NCBI RefSeq assembly: GCF_001638985.1 | Contig: NW_017265143.1 | Location: 384,259 to 448,258 of the forward strand | DNA length: 64,000 nt | Reading direction: 5' to 3' | Source of the DNA: Phycomyces blakesleeanus NRRL 1555(-) | Lineage: Eukaryota; Mucoromycota; Mucoromycetes; Mucorales; Phycomycetaceae | Shown here: piece after piece, positions 35,462-64,000 of the stretch | How positions within the stretch are numbered: position 1 is the first letter of the stretch | Layout: every line of letters starts with the position of its first letter | Notes under the pieces: model-generated | The model's database searches: none | Seen by the model: the letters and a program-made list of their open reading frames with translations, nothing else | Told to the model about the DNA's origin: nothing | Made by a program: the position numbers and the translations under genes

Positions 35462-36683
35462 TTAAGCAAAGAGGGGGAGGTTGAAGCCGTAGCTGTCCAT
35501 GTTGTTGAATCTGAGACCACGGTCAATGGTCTTGATCTGCTTATGGTCCTCGCTATCGAGGCTCCAGGAGGTGATATCGCGGTTAGACTGCATGCGCTCA
35601 ACGTGCATGCTCTTGGGGATAACAGCAACGTTTCTGTCGAGGGACCAGCGGAGGAGAACCTGACCGGCGGTCTTTCCGTGCTTCTTAGCAATGGACTTGA
35701 TAACCTCATGCTCCAACAGGGGCTGTGCGGACTTGCCATCCTCAGTCAACTGGATGAAAGAGGCAGGACCAAAGGAAGAGTAAGCAGTGATGTTGATACC
35801 CTGGGACTGGACCCACTCAACGAGGCGAGTCTGCTGGAGGTAAGGGTGGAGTTCGACTATTAAAGGCAATTTTGATTAATAAACGCGTCCTTTTTTTTGA
35901 TATATCGCGTTTACACACACACACACACTTTTACGTGTTCAAATAATAGAGAAGAATAGAAAAACTTACTTTGGAGAACAGCAGGCTTGATGTTGGCATA
36001 AGTCAAGAGATCCAAGATCAACTGGACGTTGAAGTTGGAGATACCAATGTTCTTGGCCAGACCAGATTCGGCAATCTTCTCAAGCTCTCTCCAGCACTCG
36101 TGCATAGGGGAACGCTCGAACTCAATGGCGGTGGCACCGTTGGGAGCGTACCAGCCAGGGGGATAGGCAGCAGACTTCTCGACATTCTTCAAGGGAACGG
36201 GGACTATTGGTATAAGGTTAGGTTTTGATATTCTCACACTCGCGCTTGAGTATTTTGACAGAGATACTTACAGTGAATCAAGTAAAGATCGATGTACTCG
36301 AGACCCAAATCCTGGAGCTGTCTGTCGAATGAAGGACGGACGTTGGCCTTGTTGTGGTAGGTGTTCCACAGCTTGGTGACGACTTATGAACAAATAAAAT
36401 ATGTCTTGTTAGCCGTTTTGATTGCGACTTAATGACAAGAAAAAGACTTACCAAAGAGCTCTTCACGCTTGACAAGACCATCCTTGATAGCCTTGTTGAT
36501 ACCACGGCCAACCTCGACTTCGTTTCCGTAGTCAGCAGCACCATCGATGAGACGGTAACCAGTCTTGATGGCATCATAGATGGTGTTCTCAGCATCCTCA
36601 GGGGAGATCTTCCAGCAGCCGAAGCCAACGAGGGGCATCTTGTCGCCGGTGCGGCTAAGGGAAACGTATTCTGCAGAGGCCAT
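35462..36683 (-). CDS. aldo/keto reductase, D-xylose reductase type
   Basis: NAD(P)H-dependent reductase closest to yeast xylose reductases (XYL1/GRE3 group), which turn xylose into xylitol and reduce other aldehydes. Four exons (36452-36683, 36272-36382, 35970-36203, 35462-35856) join in phase to 323 aa, the usual length. Catalytic residues of the AKR fold are visible: Asp and Tyr in [11 protein letters not shown], Lys in VVTKLW, His in YLIHFP. The xylose-reductase-type insert [37 protein letters not shown] and the cofactor-binding IPKS near the C-terminus are also present. Exons are rich in C-ending codons and lack rare-looking codons, suggesting good expression. It is cytosolic. The start ATG begins [20 protein letters not shown]; an in-frame extension upstream is not conserved-looking. 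Confidence 0.95.
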
Positions 36684-38324
36684 AATGATGTGTAGTAGAG
36701 AAAAAGGTGATTTTGAAGAATATCTCGGGCTGAGATGAGAGCTATTTATTACTTCTATTGCGGGGGTTGTACGCCCGCCGGGAAAAAAAACGAACTGATG
36801 GGGAAAGTGAATTGGGAAGCTTTGCCAAATGGAGGAATTCATGGTTTTTATTTTTTATTTTTATATTTTACTTGTCACTGATGCCTAAAGGAGTATATAT
36901 TTAACTCTTGTTTGGCGTAACCTTTCTGATATAAAACTTGGGCTTCGTACTTTTCCGCCAGTTACCAGGTCATTATTGATTTGTTTTATTTCTCCGGATA
37001 AATCCTGCTGATGTCATAAGAATTTTGTATAAAGGGAATTTTATTGCAATTTTCTTCTTCTTCTTCTTTTTAACAGCTGTGGCCTTTTTCTGTTTAGTAC
37101 GCGATCCTGTTATATATATATATATATATATATTATGTATTATGGAATACCTAGTCCATTCATTTGTTTATACGTCTGTCTGTAAGCAAGTTTTAGTGGA
37201 GCGCTAGTGAGGAATAGAAATAGCTGAGACTATAAGGAAGTGCGGTAGATCAAAAAGCTGAATTCTCAGATTATATAAGAAAGTGGGGATTGACTTATTG
37301 AAAATCCCCTAGACTGATGATCTTCTTTAGGAAACCAAAAATCTCCTTTTGGACAGGAAATCCATAAAATAAAGCCAGGCACTTTAAACGTAAGGACATT
37401 TAAATATATCTTTATTAAACCGAAAAGAAGAGTTGGTAGTATTTATACATTTATAAATTGTATTTAAAATTAAAGAAGTGAATTATCTCTTGGTGTTTTC
37501 ACCAGCCTGCTCAGTACTTTATATATAACCTACAGTTTGTACCAAAAGCTGCGCTTGACAACGCAGGAAGAAATCTAATCGTATAACCCATTCATACAAT
37601 GTACTTTAATGTTTGATATTACTGCCTAGTATATTGATGTGGGGTCGTCCCCCACGCCGCGTATCGGCTGGGAGATAATATAGAATTTGGCCTTTCAGTT
37701 TCGGAGGGATTTGTTTAGCTGGCATTAGTGTTTAGGTTGAACAGATATAGCAAGTTAGAAAGTAAGTTTGAGGAGATGTGAGTTTGTGTAAAGAAATAAA
37801 GGTACATATAATAAATGGAAACATCTATATATCAAGTGGGAAAACTACTTTATGATATTATTTTAAGTTTTATGTTTTTTTTCCCGGGATAAAAGGTTTG
37901 ATTGAGATTCGTTGGGGGGAAAGTGTGAGAGACACAATATCTCATAATATTATATTATATATTTAAAAAGCAACCTTATTACGAGATCTTTAAAAGACTT
38001 TCCGAGGTTTAAGGGTTGGCTTAAGATTCTTTTATTTTATGAAGCACCACTTTTCTTTCTTTGTCTTTTATTCTATAGGCTTCAATTTCAATTTTTCTTA
38101 TTTCCTTGTTATTAATGTAATTCAAAAATAGCTACTTTTAAATATCACACCTTTAACCCACTACGTTTCTTTTTGCAATCAATACAAAGCACCTTTCTAT
38201 TTCACCACCTCAAGGAAGTACATGAATCAATAAGAGAACAATTCGCTAAGACTTATTCAAAGAATGCGATAGCTTACCGAAAAGATGCCTTGGAGATCCC
38301 CGGACAATAAGTAGGTCGGAATAT
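36684..38324. other. intergenic, no supported gene
   Basis: 1.6 kb of AT-rich DNA with a CTT run at 37051-37068 and a TA run at 37111-37132. It includes the promoter of the reductase gene. No gene is seen. Confidence 0.5.
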
Positions 38325-39368
38325 TTATATTCTTGGTCTTTTCAGTTTTTGTCTCACACAACAGTCATCCGGAACATCTTCTGGGAGTCTTATAATACTT
38401 CCAACTTGAATAACACGAGTGAATGTACCAGAAATTGTACCATCATGCCTTAATCGGTTAAGTATATATCTAAATTTCAAGAATAAGAAATATCTATTCC
38501 ACAAACTGTGCTTTAAGAGCAACTGATCCATGTCCTCCAAAAAATTTGGATTGGTATATCTAAAATTATGTATAAGAATATTAATATCTTTTTTTTAAAA
38601 AAAAATGACTATTTGTAACATTTACCTTAGAATACCATGACAGGTTACATTCGGTATTCGAGAGGGGTGATATGAGTGATGACTGGGGACTTGCTTGAAC
38701 TTTTGAAAATATGCCTGGAAAATATGAAGAACAGTGATTATACATACTAATTTTATCAAATACAAACATTGAATCCCTATTTTTAAAGTAAACGCATCAT
38801 TCCTACATCTTCTATTGGATTATGATATCGGCTGTGAAATCCAGGCCAATCTCCCATTACCTAGACAAAATGTGGATCAAGGTCAACGTAAAGTTTACTT
38901 GCTAGAAGTCTATTGGTTTAGGCCTGATTAATGTATGAAAAGTAAATGTTATGGAATGAAAATTACTGGCTGGTTTGACCTTTAGCGTTTATGTAAAAAG
39001 AGCCGAGAATGAAAGAGCTTGCTGCTTTGACCAAAAGATGAAAAAAAATATGCATTCGTCCAGAAAAAAAACTAACATTGTCTGAATTTAAAGTAGAAAA
39101 TGCTGTAATTATGAACATAAACAATATCCTCCAAACCAATTATGCTAGTCCTCCTTGGAAATGCGGTCAAATAAGTTCTGCCACCCACCCGGCTGCTTGT
39201 AATTATGTCTTGATAGTAAGAACTTAGAAGAGGATAAGTTCGTTCATTACATTTCAATACACAAATGACTAGAGATATGAAGTCTTGGATGTTGCTTTCA
39301 AAAGCACTTGTTAGTAGGGATGATACACCAAGAGATTGTGTCAGCGTATATACTACAAGTCAGTAAAT
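38325..39368 (-). CDS. unknown gene, possibly transposon-derived, at least four exon pieces
   Basis: I do not recognise the product. Three exons fit each other in phase: 38807-38860 (MGDWPGFHSRYHNPIED), 38626-38714 and 38325-38559, the last ending in CCVRQKLKRPRI and a stop. The joined piece includes HHSYHPSRIPNVTCHGILRY and LKFRYILNRLRHDGTISGTF. Upstream, 39368-39075 is open with SLGVSSLLTSAFESNIQDF and VGGRTYLTAFPRR and could be an earlier exon. The link between it and the 38860 exon is not clear, and a 5' start is not found. Weak resemblance to fungal class II transposase fragments (a GDWP word, then a His/Cys-rich stretch) is memory-based and unproven. It may be a pseudogene. Confidence 0.4.
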
Positions 39369-40078
39369 TGAGTACTTATAAGAGTAATAGAAAAATGCTT
39401 GCAAAAATCAAACTTCTTCCTCTTTACTAATGTTGTATTTTATAGCACTTATATGTATGTATATAGATACATATAACATACATTTATTACATAATAATTT
39501 AATATATACTTAACTAGATAAATATAAAGGAGCGTCGTTTAAAGATACTAATCATTTATTATTATTATTATCCTGTAACTATATCAAAGCAATATTTAGA
39601 CTCCTTGTATTTTTTCACCGTTTTATATTCTTTGCTTTGAATTTCATATATATATATCACTAAAATTAAACGTGAGTTAGGTGATACAAATTTTGAATCA
39701 AATGCTTGATGTGTAGCCTATTTTTTCTTCATTCTCTTAAAGATGTAATGCGACTTGTACGTCCAAATGATTCACCTTAAAATCTTACTCTGATTAAAGT
39801 GATAAAGTGTTCGAATTACACTTAAAATGTATAGATGGTTTAAGAGAGGTTACCTTTTTTTTTACTACTTTAACGCAAACACAGATAAATTAAGAAAAGG
39901 AGCAGACAGAAAACATAATTTTGACAATTCAAACAATTTTATTGATATATATATATTGATAAATATATGATAAGCTAACATAGTTGAAGTAGATGCTGTG
40001 TTTCTAAACAGTAAAGTAATATCAAAAATCCATAACTAAATACTATTCAATTTCAGTCTATACTATTAGCAGACTCTT
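39369..40078. other. spacer, 3' flank of the giant gene
   Basis: AT-rich. The 3' untranslated region and polyadenylation site of the giant minus-strand gene should lie just below 40079; I cannot fix the exact site. No other gene is seen. Confidence 0.45.

Positions 40079-64000
<23,922 letters not shown>

Noticed and set aside
36684..36842. Longer N-terminus for the xylose-reductase-like gene
   Set aside because: The extension is not reductase-like, while [17 protein letters not shown] starts exactly where the family does.

Overview
The window is nuclear DNA from a filamentous fungus, most likely a Mucoromycota (zygomycete) species. The reasons are AT-rich intergenic DNA full of microsatellites, many short introns (about 60-100 bp) with GTAAGT-like donors and TACTAAC-like branch points, fungal-type genes (a xylose-reductase-type aldo/keto reductase, AP-1 sigma, KE4 zinc transporter), and a decayed RuvC-nuclease relic of a kind I associate with Mucorales. 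Genus and species cannot be told from the sequence alone.

Layout. 1-9.8 kb has no gene I can support: a GC-richer, stop-riddled stretch (1-1.56 kb), then A-rich low-complexity DNA with several tandem repeats. 9.8-36.7 kb is a normal gene region. I rebuilt the spliced genes by matching splice sites and reading phases: 3-hydroxyisobutyryl-CoA hydrolase (-), an unknown 286-aa one-TM protein (-), carnosine N-methyltransferase-like (+), KE4/ZIP zinc transporter (+), ribosomal protein eS24 (+), cyclase-family protein (-), OPA3-like (+), GUCD1-like (-), ornithine carbamoyltransferase (-), AP-1 sigma (-), a broken TnpB/Fanzor-like gene (-) and a xylose-reductase-like AKR (-). At 38.3-39.4 kb lie the exons of an unrecognised, possibly transposon-derived gene.

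The last 24 kb (40,079 to beyond 64,000, minus strand) is one giant gene. Its five exons in the window encode at least 7,825 residues and the N-terminus lies outside the window. One exon is 20,073 bp. From N to C the protein has ricin-B-like beta-trefoil segments, Trp-anchored helical modules, diverged short beta-type repeats, ten nearly identical 440- or 610-aa repeat units, more Trp-anchored helical modules, and a C-terminal haloacid-dehalogenase-like domain whose later catalytic motifs look degraded. This lectin / giant repeat / HAD architecture is the most novel item here.

The other genes are housekeeping and not an operon. Mitochondrial functions recur (valine catabolism, arginine synthesis, OPA3), which is probably chance. 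Two introns, one in the giant gene and one in OTC, need GC-AG splicing to keep the reading frame.
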